Part shown: positions 8,552 to 16,723 of the stretch, in pieces
How the letters are laid out: each line of letters starts with the position of its first letter
Numbering within the stretch: the first letter of the stretch is position 1
Source of the DNA: Bacillota bacterium
GTDB lineage: Bacteria > Bacillota > Clostridia > Lachnospirales > Lachnospiraceae
Assembly (NCBI GenBank): GCA_023415655.1
Contig: JAEZKD010000310.1
Span: 1 to 24,339 of the forward strand
Direction of reading: 5' to 3'
DNA length: 24,339 bases
The notes under the pieces: model-generated
What the model saw: the letters and a program-made list of their open reading frames with translations, nothing else
Told to the model about the DNA's origin: nothing
Databases searched by the model: none
Position numbers and translations under genes: made by a program

Positions 8552-9643
8552 ATGCATTATAAGTATGTTGTTGTAGGAGCAGGATTAGCGGGGCTTACGG
8601 TTGCGGAACGTATCGCAAGTCAATTAAATGAACAAGTATTAGTCATCGAAAAGAGAAATCATATTGCTGGAAATGCCTATGATTCCTATAATGAGGATGG
8701 GATTTTAATACACAATTATGGACCACACATTTTCCATACGAATAATAAGGTGGTATATGATTACTTAAGTCAATTTACAAAATGGCATGATTTCTGGCAT
8801 CGAGTATTAACTTATGTGGATGGGAACCTGATTCCAATGCCAATTACAGTAGAAACAATCAATAAGCTATATAATCTGAATTTATCCTGTGAAGAAGTGG
8901 AAGAATTCTTAAAGAAGAAAGCAGTTCCAATCGATGAGATTAAAACAAGTCGTGATGTTGCTTTGAGTAAGGTTGGAGAAGAAATCTATCAAAAGTTTTT
9001 TGAGAATTATACCATAAAGCAATGGGGGATTGATCCAGCGAATATAGATACCTCTGTAATTTCAAGAATTCCAATTCGCTTTAATCGAGATACAAGATAC
9101 TTCGCAGATACCTATCAAGGGATGCCAAAGCATGGTTATACTAAGATGTGTGAAAAAATGATAGCGAATAAGAATATAAAACTAATGCTTAATACAGACT
9201 ACAAAGAGATTATCAATGAGATTACGTATGATAAACTAATCTATACTGGTCCAACCGATTATTTTTATGATTATAAGCATGGTGAATTACAATATCGTAG
9301 TATTAATTTTGTATGTGAGACCTTAGATTGTGAAAAGTTCCAAGAGGCTCCAGTAGTCAACTATCCAAATGATTATGATTACACAAGAATTACGGAGTTT
9401 AAGCAATTAACTGGACAGGAACATAAGAAGACAACGATCATGAAGGAGTTCCCAACATCGGAAGGAGAGCCTTATTATCCATATCCTACCAAAGAATGCA
9501 AAGCGCAATTTGCAAAGTATCAAGAAGAAATGGAGAAAGAGACAAATGTTTATTTTCTAGGTCGTCTTGCTCAGTATCGATACTATAATATGGATGCTGT
9601 GGTACAAGAAGCCTTAAAGCTTTTTGAAACAATACGGGGTTAA
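8552..9643 (+). CDS. glf: UDP-galactopyranose mutase
   Basis: This flavoenzyme interconverts UDP-galactopyranose and UDP-galactofuranose, the donor for Galf in surface glycans. The 363-residue protein opens with the FAD-binding Rossmann motif VVVGAGLAGLTVAERI (Gly9, 11, 14), then the family motif GPHIFHTNN, the stretch YQGMPKHGYTKM, and ends with the FAD-contacting FLGRLAQYRYYNMDAVV. An in-frame ATG at 8537 exists, but it lies inside the ribosome binding site GGAGG (8539-8543); ATG 8552, 8 bases after that site, is the real start and puts the Rossmann strand at the N-terminus as in the family. It sits 34 bases after the GT-C-like gene and 21 before the GT2 gene, in the same probable operon. 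Its presence is the best clue that the operon deals with galactofuranose. Confidence 0.96.
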   Translation: MHYKYVVVGAGLAGLTVAERIASQLNEQVLVIEKRNHIAGNAYDSYNEDGILIHNYGPHIFHTNNKVVYDYLSQFTKWHDFWHRVLTYVDGNLIPMPITVETINKLYNLNLSCEEVEEFLKKKAVPIDEIKTSRDVALSKVGEEIYQKFFENYTIKQWGIDPANIDTSVISRIPIRFNRDTRYFADTYQGMPKHGYTKMCEKMIANKNIKLMLNTDYKEIINEITYDKLIYTGPTDYFYDYKHGELQYRSINFVCETLDCEKFQEAPVVNYPNDYDYTRITEFKQLTGQEHKKTTIMKEFPTSEGEPYYPYPTKECKAQFAKYQEEMEKETNVYFLGRLAQYRYYNMDAVVQEALKLFETIRG

Positions 9644-9664
9644 CAAATTAGAGAGGTAGACGGT

Positions 9665-10399
9665 ATGAGTGAAGTTATGGACAAACTATATATTGTAGTA
9701 CCAGCGTATAATGAAGAAGAGAACATTGAAGCCGTAATTAAGGATTGGCACCCAATCGTAGAACAAATTGGACATGATTCAAAACTAGTCATCATTGATG
9801 ATGGGAGTAAAGATAGTACTTATCAGATTATGAAGAGCTTAAGTGAACAATATCCTTGCCTATGCCCACTAACAAAACCAAATGGTGGGCACGGGGCTAC
9901 GGTTTTATACGGATATCATTATGCTCTGAACGCTTCGGCAGATTATGTGTTTCAGACAGACTCAGACGGACAAACAGTTCCAGAGGAGTTCTGGGAGTTT
10001 TGGAAGAATAGAACGAAATACGCAATGGTGATTGGGCATCGCAAAGGAAGACAAGATGGGTTTTCAAGAGTTCTAGTAACAAAGACATTAAAGCTGGTTT
10101 GCCGTATTTGCTTCCATGTGAAGGTCACCGATGCCAATACCCCATTTCGTTTGATGCAAGCCAAGACGCTGGAAGAAAATTTAAAGCTTGTACCAGATAA
10201 TTTTAATTTATCGAATGTAATTCTGTCGGTGATTTATGCGAAAAAGAAACAGCCAGTGAAATATATGCAGATTACATTCAAACCTAGACAGGGTGGTGTT
10301 AATTCAATTAATTTGAAAAAGATTTTTAAGATTGGAAAACAAGCAATCAAAGATTTTAGAATGATTAATAAGTGTATTAACACCAAGAATGAGGCTTAA
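9665..10399 (+). CDS. Family 2 glycosyltransferase, polyprenyl-phosphate sugar synthase type
   Basis: A 244-residue GT-A fold enzyme. Motifs: LYIVVPAYNEEENIEAVI at the N-terminus, LVIIDDGSKDST, GGHGATVLYGYHYAL (the G-x-G-A segment typical of dolichol-phosphate mannose synthase relatives), and the metal-binding DSDGQ near residue 100. The C-terminus has no transmembrane segments, unlike GtrB-type members, so it is probably a peripheral membrane enzyme like the short DPM1 class. The likely reaction is transfer of a sugar from a nucleotide donor to undecaprenyl phosphate; with glf next door the donor could be UDP-Galf, but this is inferred. GAGAGG (9651-9656) precedes ATG 9665 by 8 bases. Placement between glf and a DUF2298 gene supports a carrier-lipid supply role for the membrane proteins. 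Confidence 0.8.
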   Translation: MSEVMDKLYIVVPAYNEEENIEAVIKDWHPIVEQIGHDSKLVIIDDGSKDSTYQIMKSLSEQYPCLCPLTKPNGGHGATVLYGYHYALNASADYVFQTDSDGQTVPEEFWEFWKNRTKYAMVIGHRKGRQDGFSRVLVTKTLKLVCRICFHVKVTDANTPFRLMQAKTLEENLKLVPDNFNLSNVILSVIYAKKKQPVKYMQITFKPRQGGVNSINLKKIFKIGKQAIKDFRMINKCINTKNEA

Positions 10400-10419
10400 T
10401 TTAGAGGAGATTGTAAAGA

Positions 10420-12948
10420 ATGAAACAGAGTAATATACGATATGGCATATCCTTGGGGTTTCGAGGGTTAATATTCCTAACTGCTTTTATTCTAGGGAAA
10501 CAGCTGCTTACAGATGATTTTACACCATTTCTAACCTGGTGGTTGACATTAGTAGCAATTACAATAACATTTTATCCGTTACTTGGTATTGTATTTCAAA
10601 AGTTTCACGATGGTGGATGGATGTTTTGTAAGACCATTGGGCTTGCACTTGCGGGATATGTTATGTGGTTTTTAAGTTCCATTCATGTGCTTAGGTTTAC
10701 TCGGGCCAATACGATAATAACCTTGAGTTTATGCTTTGCAATTAATATGTTACTGGTATTCTTTACTCATCGAAAATCGTTGAAGGAGGATACCAGTCAT
10801 ACCCTATATAACCTATATCAGTTTGATCGACAACGACTAAAGTCAGTTTTTACGATTGAGCTCATGTTTTTTGTTGTATTCCTATTGTGGACCTACATTC
10901 GAGGCTTTCGACCAGAGGTTTCGAACACCGAAAGTCCAATGGACTACGGGTTTATGGCTGCGATGATGAGAACAGATTATCTTCCAGCCGAGGATATCTG
11001 GATGTCAGGAAAGTCAATCAACTATTACTACGTAGGTCAATATATTGCAACCTACTTAACTAAGCTTTCTGGAGTATCAATTAATGTTGGGTATAATTTG
11101 GCACTGATGACGATTGCAGGATCGGCATTTACGCTATCTTATTCACTGATTTATAATGTAACAAGATTCTTTGCAATCGATTGTACTCAAAATCGAAGAT
11201 ATACGGGAAAGGAACTAATCTTAATCAAAATCAAGAGATTTCCTTCCATGCTGTGCACATTATCAGGTTTAGTAGCAGGGATTGCGGTAGTATTTGCAGG
11301 AAATATGCATTATGTCATCTTTTACTGGATCAAACCGTGGTACGAGAAATTAAAGAATTTAGAAGTATCCTCGTACTGGTGGCCAAATTCTACAAGATAC
11401 ATTGGTTACAATCCAGAGGTTGCGGATGATAAGACGATTCATGAATTCCCATCGTATTCCTTTATTCTTGGGGATTTGCATGCTCACGTTGTGAATATTA
11501 TCTTTGTGTTATCCGTATTAGGTTTATTATTTGCCTTTTTGTTGTATCGAAAAGACAAGATGGATAATTTACGTTTAGGTATATCGATTGAACAACCAAA
11601 CTTTAAAAAAGAAGCGCTGCATCCAATTATTTTACTTTTAGGATTTTTTATTGGATTGTTCCATATGACTAACTTCTGGGACTTCCCAATTTATTATGTG
11701 GTCTGCGGTGCCATCATTTTGTTTTCGAATGCTGTATTATATCAATTTACACTGGATGCAATTAAGTTAACTGCTGTGCATGCAGCTGTAATTATAGGTC
11801 TAGCAGAGCTTGTAGCATTGCCATTTACGTTGAATTTTGAATCCATTTCAGCTGGTATTGATATTGCATATAATCATACGAAATGGTATCAGCTTCTAAT
11901 CTTATGGGGGCTACCAGTAATAATCATCGCTTACTATGTGATTGCTAGATATCGTGATTTAAAGGCAGAAGGTTATCTTACCAACAAAGGGTCTGAGTAC
12001 TTTAAAAGAAAAGCAGGAAGACCAAAACGCAAGATTTTGACTCACGAAGAAAGGTCAGAAGCTAGAATTACTTACGGTGGTGAAAAGAATAAGTTATTTC
12101 AGTTCATTGAGAATCTGCCAATTTCCGATCTTTTTATTATCACAATTGGACTTTGTGGAATTGGTTTGATTATTCTACCAGAGTTAATCTACGTAGTAGA
12201 TATTTACCCATCATATGCAAGAGCGAACACCATGTTCAAACTGACCTATCAGGGCTTTATTATGTTTGGCTTAAGTATGGGCTATATCCTACTAAAAACA
12301 ATTCGCTATACGAGAAAAGCCTTAAGAAGGACATTTGCGATTCTAGGATTACTATTGTTGGCTTGGACTTCCTGGTATAGCGTAACCTCGATTGATATGT
12401 GGCAGGGAAATATATTCAAGACGGATAATTATAAGAATTTAGATAGTATTGAGTTTATGAAGCTGCGCTGTGAGGATGATTATAACGCCATTCGATGGCT
12501 GAATCAGAATGTTGATGGTACTAAGGTGATAACAGAAGCATATGGGGATAGTTATTCGAATTATAACCGTATCTCAGCCTTCACTGGCTTGCCAACAATT
12601 ATTGGTTGGCAAACACATGAGCATCTTTGGAGAAGTGGTGCCCTTGATGGCTTCCCACCAGAGGTGACTATGAGAAACGAGGATGTAACGAGTATTTATT
12701 CATCATCGGATATCAATGAAATACTTTACTATTTGAGAAAATATGATGTGGATTACATTTATCTTGGTTCGTTGGAACAAGAGCGTTTTGGAGCTACTAA
12801 CAATGAACTATTAAAAGGGCTTGGAGATATTGTCTTTTATTCTGAGAAGACAGAAAGCAAAGATTATGAAACTGCGATCATAGAAGTAGATAAGAGCTTG
12901 TATGAAACTGTTGATGATATTGATGAGACTTTAAATGACCAATCATAG
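10420..12948 (+). CDS. DUF2298 (Chlor_Arch_YYY-like) membrane protein, GT-C-like
   Basis: An 842-residue multi-pass membrane protein recognisable as DUF2298. The signature region runs from RPEVSNTESPMDYGFMAAMM (Asp175) through the WMSGKSINYYYVGQYIATYL tyrosine cluster that gives the family its YYY name, followed by GDLHAHV (351-357). The C-terminal soluble part has AIRWLNQNVDG, AFTGLPTIIGWQTHEHLWR and DVDYIYLGSLEQERFG. There are roughly 13-15 hydrophobic segments. A charged, Lys/Arg-rich cytoplasmic loop lies around 525-560 (YFKRKAGRPKRKILTHEERS). The family is thought to contain GT-C enzymes or polymerase-like proteins for surface glycans, but no activity is established to my knowledge. ATG 10420 follows AGAGGAG (10403-10409). 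The stop is 16 bases before the MFS start. Confidence 0.85.
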   Translation: MKQSNIRYGISLGFRGLIFLTAFILGKQLLTDDFTPFLTWWLTLVAITITFYPLLGIVFQKFHDGGWMFCKTIGLALAGYVMWFLSSIHVLRFTRANTIITLSLCFAINMLLVFFTHRKSLKEDTSHTLYNLYQFDRQRLKSVFTIELMFFVVFLLWTYIRGFRPEVSNTESPMDYGFMAAMMRTDYLPAEDIWMSGKSINYYYVGQYIATYLTKLSGVSINVGYNLALMTIAGSAFTLSYSLIYNVTRFFAIDCTQNRRYTGKELILIKIKRFPSMLCTLSGLVAGIAVVFAGNMHYVIFYWIKPWYEKLKNLEVSSYWWPNSTRYIGYNPEVADDKTIHEFPSYSFILGDLHAHVVNIIFVLSVLGLLFAFLLYRKDKMDNLRLGISIEQPNFKKEALHPIILLLGFFIGLFHMTNFWDFPIYYVVCGAIILFSNAVLYQFTLDAIKLTAVHAAVIIGLAELVALPFTLNFESISAGIDIAYNHTKWYQLLILWGLPVIIIAYYVIARYRDLKAEGYLTNKGSEYFKRKAGRPKRKILTHEERSEARITYGGEKNKLFQFIENLPISDLFIITIGLCGIGLIILPELIYVVDIYPSYARANTMFKLTYQGFIMFGLSMGYILLKTIRYTRKALRRTFAILGLLLLAWTSWYSVTSIDMWQGNIFKTDNYKNLDSIEFMKLRCEDDYNAIRWLNQNVDGTKVITEAYGDSYSNYNRISAFTGLPTIIGWQTHEHLWRSGALDGFPPEVTMRNEDVTSIYSSSDINEILYYLRKYDVDYIYLGSLEQERFGATNNELLKGLGDIVFYSEKTESKDYETAIIEVDKSLYETVDDIDETLNDQS

Positions 12949-12964
12949 AACGTATGGAGGATTT

Positions 12965-14263
12965 ATGAAATTAAATTACAAACGAATATTTTTTGTTGGA
13001 TTAGCATTTCTTTCGATTTCTGCATTTTGGCAGTTGTATGAGAATATTGTTCCATTGATACTAAAAAATACCTTTGGCTTTGGTGATACCGGAATCGGTA
13101 TCATCATGGCTATGGATAATGTGCTTGCATTGTTCTTGTTACCTTTGTTTGGTATGCTATCAGATAAGACTAATACTAGGTTAGGGAAGCGAATTCCATA
13201 TATTATCTGTGGAACCTGTATATCAGTTGTAATGATGGTTTTAATGCCAATTGCAAATAACATAAAAAGCCTAGGAATGTTCGTCGTAACACTAGGTGTT
13301 GTACTAATTTCAATGGGAACCTATCGTTCGCCAGCGGTTTCTTTAATGCCAGACGTTACTCCAAGACCATTACGTAGTCAAGCGAATGCGGTCATTAACC
13401 TGATGGGTGCTGCAGGTGGTGTTTTAACCTTAATTTTAACTAAGGTACTCGTAGTTGAGAAAGACAATAATCATACGGATTATCGACTCATATTTGCAGC
13501 AGTTGCAGTCCTCATGGTACTTGCAGTTGTACTTCTTGTAATAAAGGTAAAAGAAAATCAATGTGTAAAAGAAGTGCAGGAACTTGAAATGAAAGTGAAT
13601 GCACCAGCTGATAAAGAAGAACAACAAGAACCTAAGGAACATGCTCGCATGAGCAAGCCAGTGAAAAAGAGCTTTTTGTTCTTATTAGCATCCATATTCT
13701 TATGGTTTACTGCATATAATGCAGTAACAAGTGCCTTCTCTCGTTATGTACAACAGGTTTGGGATTTAGGCTCTACCGGATTTACAAATTTCTTAATGGT
13801 TGCAATGGCAGCAGCAATTGTTAGTTACATACCTATCGGTATCATATCAAGTCGTGTTGGTCGAAGAAAGACGATATTAATTGGTATTGTAATGATTACA
13901 GCATCTTATGCTTTAGGATGCATCTTTGTACAGTATCATCCATTGATCTACCTTGTATTTATTCTTACTGGTTTTGGTTGGGCAGCAATTAATGTCAATT
14001 CCTACCCAATGGTTGTAGAGATGAGCAAAGGTGGAGATACTGGAAAGTATACAGGATATTATTATTCCGTATCCATGGCAGCTCAGATTATGACCCCTAT
14101 TTTATCCGGATTTTTACTTGAACATGTTTCGTATTATACACTCTTTCCATATGCAGTGACGTTCTCTATCTTGTCCTTCTTGACAATGTTATTTGTAAAA
14201 CATGGAGATACTAAGCCGCTCAAAAAGAAGAGTGCGATTGAAAATTTTGATGTAGAAGACTAG
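12965..14263 (+). CDS. MFS transporter, sugar-permease-like (SLC45/GPH-type)
   Basis: A 432-residue major facilitator protein with about 12 transmembrane segments in two halves. The loop 2-3 signature reads GMLSDKTNTRLGKRIPYII, typical of the glycoside-pentoside-hexuronide/SLC45 branch. The second half has the matching loop GIISSRVGRRKTILIGIVM. A long acidic, Gln-rich cytoplasmic loop (about 190-230, near KEEQQEPKEHARMSK) joins the halves. An upstream ATG at 12935 would overlap the DUF2298 gene by 14 bases and has no ribosome binding site; ATG 12965 has GGAGG (12956-12960) only 4 bases upstream, close but usable. It is the last gene of the glf operon. It could import a sugar or, less conventionally, move a glycan precursor; the sequence alone does not decide. 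Confidence 0.85.
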   Translation: MKLNYKRIFFVGLAFLSISAFWQLYENIVPLILKNTFGFGDTGIGIIMAMDNVLALFLLPLFGMLSDKTNTRLGKRIPYIICGTCISVVMMVLMPIANNIKSLGMFVVTLGVVLISMGTYRSPAVSLMPDVTPRPLRSQANAVINLMGAAGGVLTLILTKVLVVEKDNNHTDYRLIFAAVAVLMVLAVVLLVIKVKENQCVKEVQELEMKVNAPADKEEQQEPKEHARMSKPVKKSFLFLLASIFLWFTAYNAVTSAFSRYVQQVWDLGSTGFTNFLMVAMAAAIVSYIPIGIISSRVGRRKTILIGIVMITASYALGCIFVQYHPLIYLVFILTGFGWAAINVNSYPMVVEMSKGGDTGKYTGYYYSVSMAAQIMTPILSGFLLEHVSYYTLFPYAVTFSILSFLTMLFVKHGDTKPLKKKSAIENFDVED

Positions 14264-14268
14264 TTGTA

Positions 14269-14322
14269 GGGGCTGTTGTACCATTCACTTTTTAAGAAAA
14301 AAAGAGAGGGTATGACAGCCCT
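14269..14322 (+). terminator. Long hairpin at the end of the glf operon, no U-tract
   Basis: Bases 14269-14282 pair with 14309-14322 over 14 positions (GGGCTGT with ACAGCCC and TACC with GGTA, joined by G-T wobbles). The 26-base loop itself contains CTTTTT and AAAAAG, which could form an inner A/T stem. The following bases (CAAGTTATTAGG) contain no T-run, so this is not a standard intrinsic terminator. It starts 6 bases after the MFS stop and ends 27 bases before the next start; it may protect the 3' end of the operon mRNA or cause partial termination. Confidence 0.55.
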
Positions 14323-14349
14323 CAAGTTATTAGGAAAGGTTTGAGTAAT

Positions 14350-16161
14350 ATGGTAATAAAACCAAAGAAAAAGAATCGATGGAGTAAGGGAAGTGTAAAG
14401 TCGCTCATACTCTTCCTTTTACTTCATAATGCAATCTTTTTGCTTGTCATGGTAAGCCTTAGTGATTTTGTGCTTTCCTTTGCTTTAAAGAAATCAAGAT
14501 TTAGCTATATCACGCTTGAGAATATCTTCCCTTTTATTCTCTCACCAGTGACATTGATCGCAATTGTCTTTCTTTTAGGAGTTGCATCCCTTTTTTTTAG
14601 TTTGGAGTATATATCCCTATCGGTGTTTTTTCGAACACAAAATAACGTAACTCCAATGAAAATTTCTTATATTATCTTTCCTGGTTTTTATGAATCTATT
14701 TGCTTATTAAAGCAAAAAAAGAATCTGTTATTACCATTATTCTCAACCATGAGCTGCATCTGTTACGCGCTTCCCTTGTTTCTTGTTATGATATTCCGTC
14801 AACGAATGACAGGATATGTGTTTCGTAATATCATGGATAAGAAAATTGTATTACTACTGGCGGTACTGTTTTGTTTGACGATGCTACTTCTAACCTATCG
14901 AGGAATGTTTGTATGCTTTTTCATTGACTCGAGAACAAACTCTCTGCGATCAGCCTATCAAAAAAGTAAACAATTACTCCGAATGCATAGAAAACGAATA
15001 CTTTGGAATCTGATTTATAAGAATTTATTACTTTGCATCCTATATCTAATATTATATTGGCTATTTGTGCTACTTCTTGGGGTTTTCACTTTTTTTGTTA
15101 TCGAAGATAAGTTAGCGAGTGCTACCTTTTTAACCCTATATGATCAGTTGAACCGATATTTTGCCTTAATTGTCGGTGTGATTGGAATTGTAGTTAATCT
15201 TGCAATTACATTTGATCTCTTTTTACGATATCAACAAGGGAATGAGATGTGGTATGAAGTTGATTGGATTCAAGAGAGAGTCAAAAGAGAACCTCGTTTT
15301 AGTAAGTATGTAAAGCTTATCTTTGTTGCTTGTTTCATTGTTCTTATCTTTGTATTTACAATAGCAGTGAAGAATAGTATGATTTTTCAAAGGACCTCCT
15401 TATTTGGCGCCTACATCACTGCACATCGAGGGTACTCCTCTCTAGCACCTGAGAATACGATACCATCCATACAAGAGGCGATGAATGCAATGAGTGATTA
15501 TGTTGAGATAGATGTTCAAGAGACCAAGGATGGGGTTGTTGTACTTCTACATGATTCAAATTTAAAGAGAACTACTGGTATTAATAAAAACATTTGGAAT
15601 GTGACCTACGAGGAATTAAACGCCTACAATGCTTCAAAGAAATTCAAGCGAGGATATGAGGAAACTAAAATTCCTACGTTAGAGGAAGCTTTATTGCTAT
15701 GTCAGAATACGATATTTTTAAACATTGAGATTAAAATTACCAATCATGAACAACACTTAGTAGAGGAGGTTGTTCGTCTGATTGAAGAGTATGATATGGA
15801 GGAGCAATGTATCATAAGCTCCACCAACTATGGCGCATTATCAAAAGTCAAACAAATCAATGATACGATAAAGACGGGATATATTATGACGATGGCATAC
15901 GGATATTTTTACAACAAAGAATATGCAGATTTCTTTAGTGTGAAATCAAGCTTTATCACGCAGGATATGGTTAAATTAGCTCATAGTGCTGGTAAGGAGA
16001 TCCATGCTTGGACGGTAAATGATATCTCAGAAATTAGGCGAATGAATCAACTTGGAGTGGATAATATTATCACTGATTATCCGATTCTTGTACGTGAGAT
16101 TCTGTATGAGGATGAGTATACAACTTCGTTTCTAGAATTTATGAGAACGATAACAAAATAA
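14350..16161 (+). CDS. Membrane-anchored glycerophosphodiester phosphodiesterase
   Basis: A 603-residue two-part protein. The first 345 residues form a hydrophobic domain with about 7-8 membrane segments, the membrane domain often found with GDPD. The C-terminal part is a complete GDPD catalytic domain: TAHRGYSSLAPENT (His359, Arg360, Glu368), YVEIDVQETKDG (Glu386, Asp388), LLHDSNLKRTTG (His about 401), FLNIEIK and the final HAWTVNDISEIRRM and VDNIITDYP. All expected metal and acid-base residues are visible, so it should hydrolyse glycerophosphodiesters (from phospholipid or teichoic acid turnover) on the outer face. TTG 14341 is in frame, but only one base separates it from AGGAAAGG (14332-14339); ATG 14350, 10 bases after that site, is preferred. 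It follows the glf operon after the 14269-14322 hairpin and may be partly co-transcribed. Confidence 0.9.
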   Translation: MVIKPKKKNRWSKGSVKSLILFLLLHNAIFLLVMVSLSDFVLSFALKKSRFSYITLENIFPFILSPVTLIAIVFLLGVASLFFSLEYISLSVFFRTQNNVTPMKISYIIFPGFYESICLLKQKKNLLLPLFSTMSCICYALPLFLVMIFRQRMTGYVFRNIMDKKIVLLLAVLFCLTMLLLTYRGMFVCFFIDSRTNSLRSAYQKSKQLLRMHRKRILWNLIYKNLLLCILYLILYWLFVLLLGVFTFFVIEDKLASATFLTLYDQLNRYFALIVGVIGIVVNLAITFDLFLRYQQGNEMWYEVDWIQERVKREPRFSKYVKLIFVACFIVLIFVFTIAVKNSMIFQRTSLFGAYITAHRGYSSLAPENTIPSIQEAMNAMSDYVEIDVQETKDGVVVLLHDSNLKRTTGINKNIWNVTYEELNAYNASKKFKRGYEETKIPTLEEALLLCQNTIFLNIEIKITNHEQHLVEEVVRLIEEYDMEEQCIISSTNYGALSKVKQINDTIKTGYIMTMAYGYFYNKEYADFFSVKSSFITQDMVKLAHSAGKEIHAWTVNDISEIRRMNQLGVDNIITDYPILVREILYEDEYTTSFLEFMRTITK

Positions 16162-16216
16162 CAGAATCCTTTCTTTTGCATATAGTATTATAGAATGAAT
16201 GTGCCAGGAGAATGCT

Positions 16217-16477
16217 ATGGACAAAGTTGAAAACAAAGGAATATATTCGGTTCAAGTAGGAGCTTATCGTACGGAAGCGCCAGCAAGAAGCGTTGCCAGA
16301 CCACTGATGATGCTTGGTTACCCAGTTAGAGTTCTGCGTGAAAATGATTTATATTATGTTCTAGTTGGTAATTTCCCGTTGTTATCGGAAGCGACAGAAT
16401 TGGAAAGCGATTTACGATCTCTTGGATATGATACCATTATTAAAAAAGTTGAAGTAGAAGAACTACCTGAATTCTAG
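16217..16477 (+). CDS. Stand-alone SPOR-domain protein, 86 aa
   Basis: Most of this small protein is a single SPOR (sporulation-related repeat) domain: IYSVQVGAYRTEAPARSVAR, MMLGYPVRVLREND, LYYVLVGNFPLLSEATELES and LGYDTIIKKVEV. SPOR domains bind denuded peptidoglycan glycans at division sites or during sporulation. Here there is no signal peptide, transmembrane anchor or second domain, so how it would reach peptidoglycan is unclear. ATG 16199 is also in frame, but CAGGAG (16205-16210) lies downstream of it and 6 bases before ATG 16217, which fixes the shorter start. A weak TATTAT (16186-16191) upstream may be its own -10. A perfect dyad begins 8 bases after its stop. Confidence 0.78.
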   Translation: MDKVENKGIYSVQVGAYRTEAPARSVARPLMMLGYPVRVLRENDLYYVLVGNFPLLSEATELESDLRSLGYDTIIKKVEVEELPEF

Positions 16478-16485
16478 TTCATATT

Positions 16486-16532
16486 CTAGTGGTTACCGTA
16501 CTAATTGATATAATTTCGACGGTAACCACTAG
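16486..16532. repeat. Perfect 14-bp inverted repeat between the SPOR and CobW genes
   Basis: CTAGTGGTTACCGT (16486-16499) is perfectly complementary to ACGGTAACCACTAG (16519-16532), separated by a 19-base AT-rich spacer that contains TATAAT (16509-16514). No T-run follows on either strand, so it is a poor intrinsic terminator. It ends only 5 bases before the -35 of the CobW promoter, so it could be a 3' hairpin of the SPOR mRNA, an operator for the CobW genes, or both. Confidence 0.8.
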
Positions 16533-16537
16533 TAAGG

Positions 16538-16566
16538 TTGAAATTGTTGACTGCTAGGGATATAAT
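16538..16566 (+). promoter_or_regulatory. Promoter of the CobW pair
   Basis: TTGAAA (16538-16543), exactly 17 bases, then TATAAT (16561-16566); a second overlapping TATAAT lies at 16566-16571. Predicted transcription starts near 16573, giving a leader of about 150 bases before the first CobW start codon. I see no recognisable Zur box around it. Confidence 0.75.
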
Positions 16567-16572
16567 ATAATG

Positions 16573-16723
16573 TGTTTTAGAAAATTATAAATACTCGGTG
16601 CGAATTTAGCATCTGAATCGCTTGACAAGATACTTGCTATGGATTTGAATCAGTAAAGCCTGATGGCTTAGTAACAAGCAATTTTGTCGATTGTATAGAA
16701 ACATAGGAAAGAAGGACACGTAT
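16573..16723 (+). promoter_or_regulatory. Long, foldable 5' leader of the CobW mRNA
   Basis: Pairing segments in this leader: GACAA (16624-16628) with TTGTC (16684-16688); inside it TTGCT (16634-16638) with AGCAA (16677-16681); inside that a tight hairpin AAGCC-TGAT-GGCTT (16656-16669). These nested helices end 22 bases before the ribosome binding site GAAGGA (16711-16716). The sequence does not match the cobalamin, NiCo, yybP-ykoY or T-box consensus as I know them. It may be an undescribed cis-regulatory RNA or just a moderately structured leader. Confidence 0.35.

Noticed and set aside
12935..12964. Upstream ATG giving an MFS protein overlapping the DUF2298 gene
   Set aside because: There is no ribosome binding site before 12935, while GGAGG sits just before ATG 12965 and the shorter start matches a typical MFS N-terminus.
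16640..16657. Five-codon reading frame (MDLNQ) in the CobW leader as a regulatory leader peptide
   Set aside because: No ribosome binding site precedes it and such short frames are expected by chance.
16573..16723. Cobalamin, T-box or NiCo riboswitch in the CobW leader
   Set aside because: The conserved boxes I know for these classes are not present; only generic hairpins are visible.
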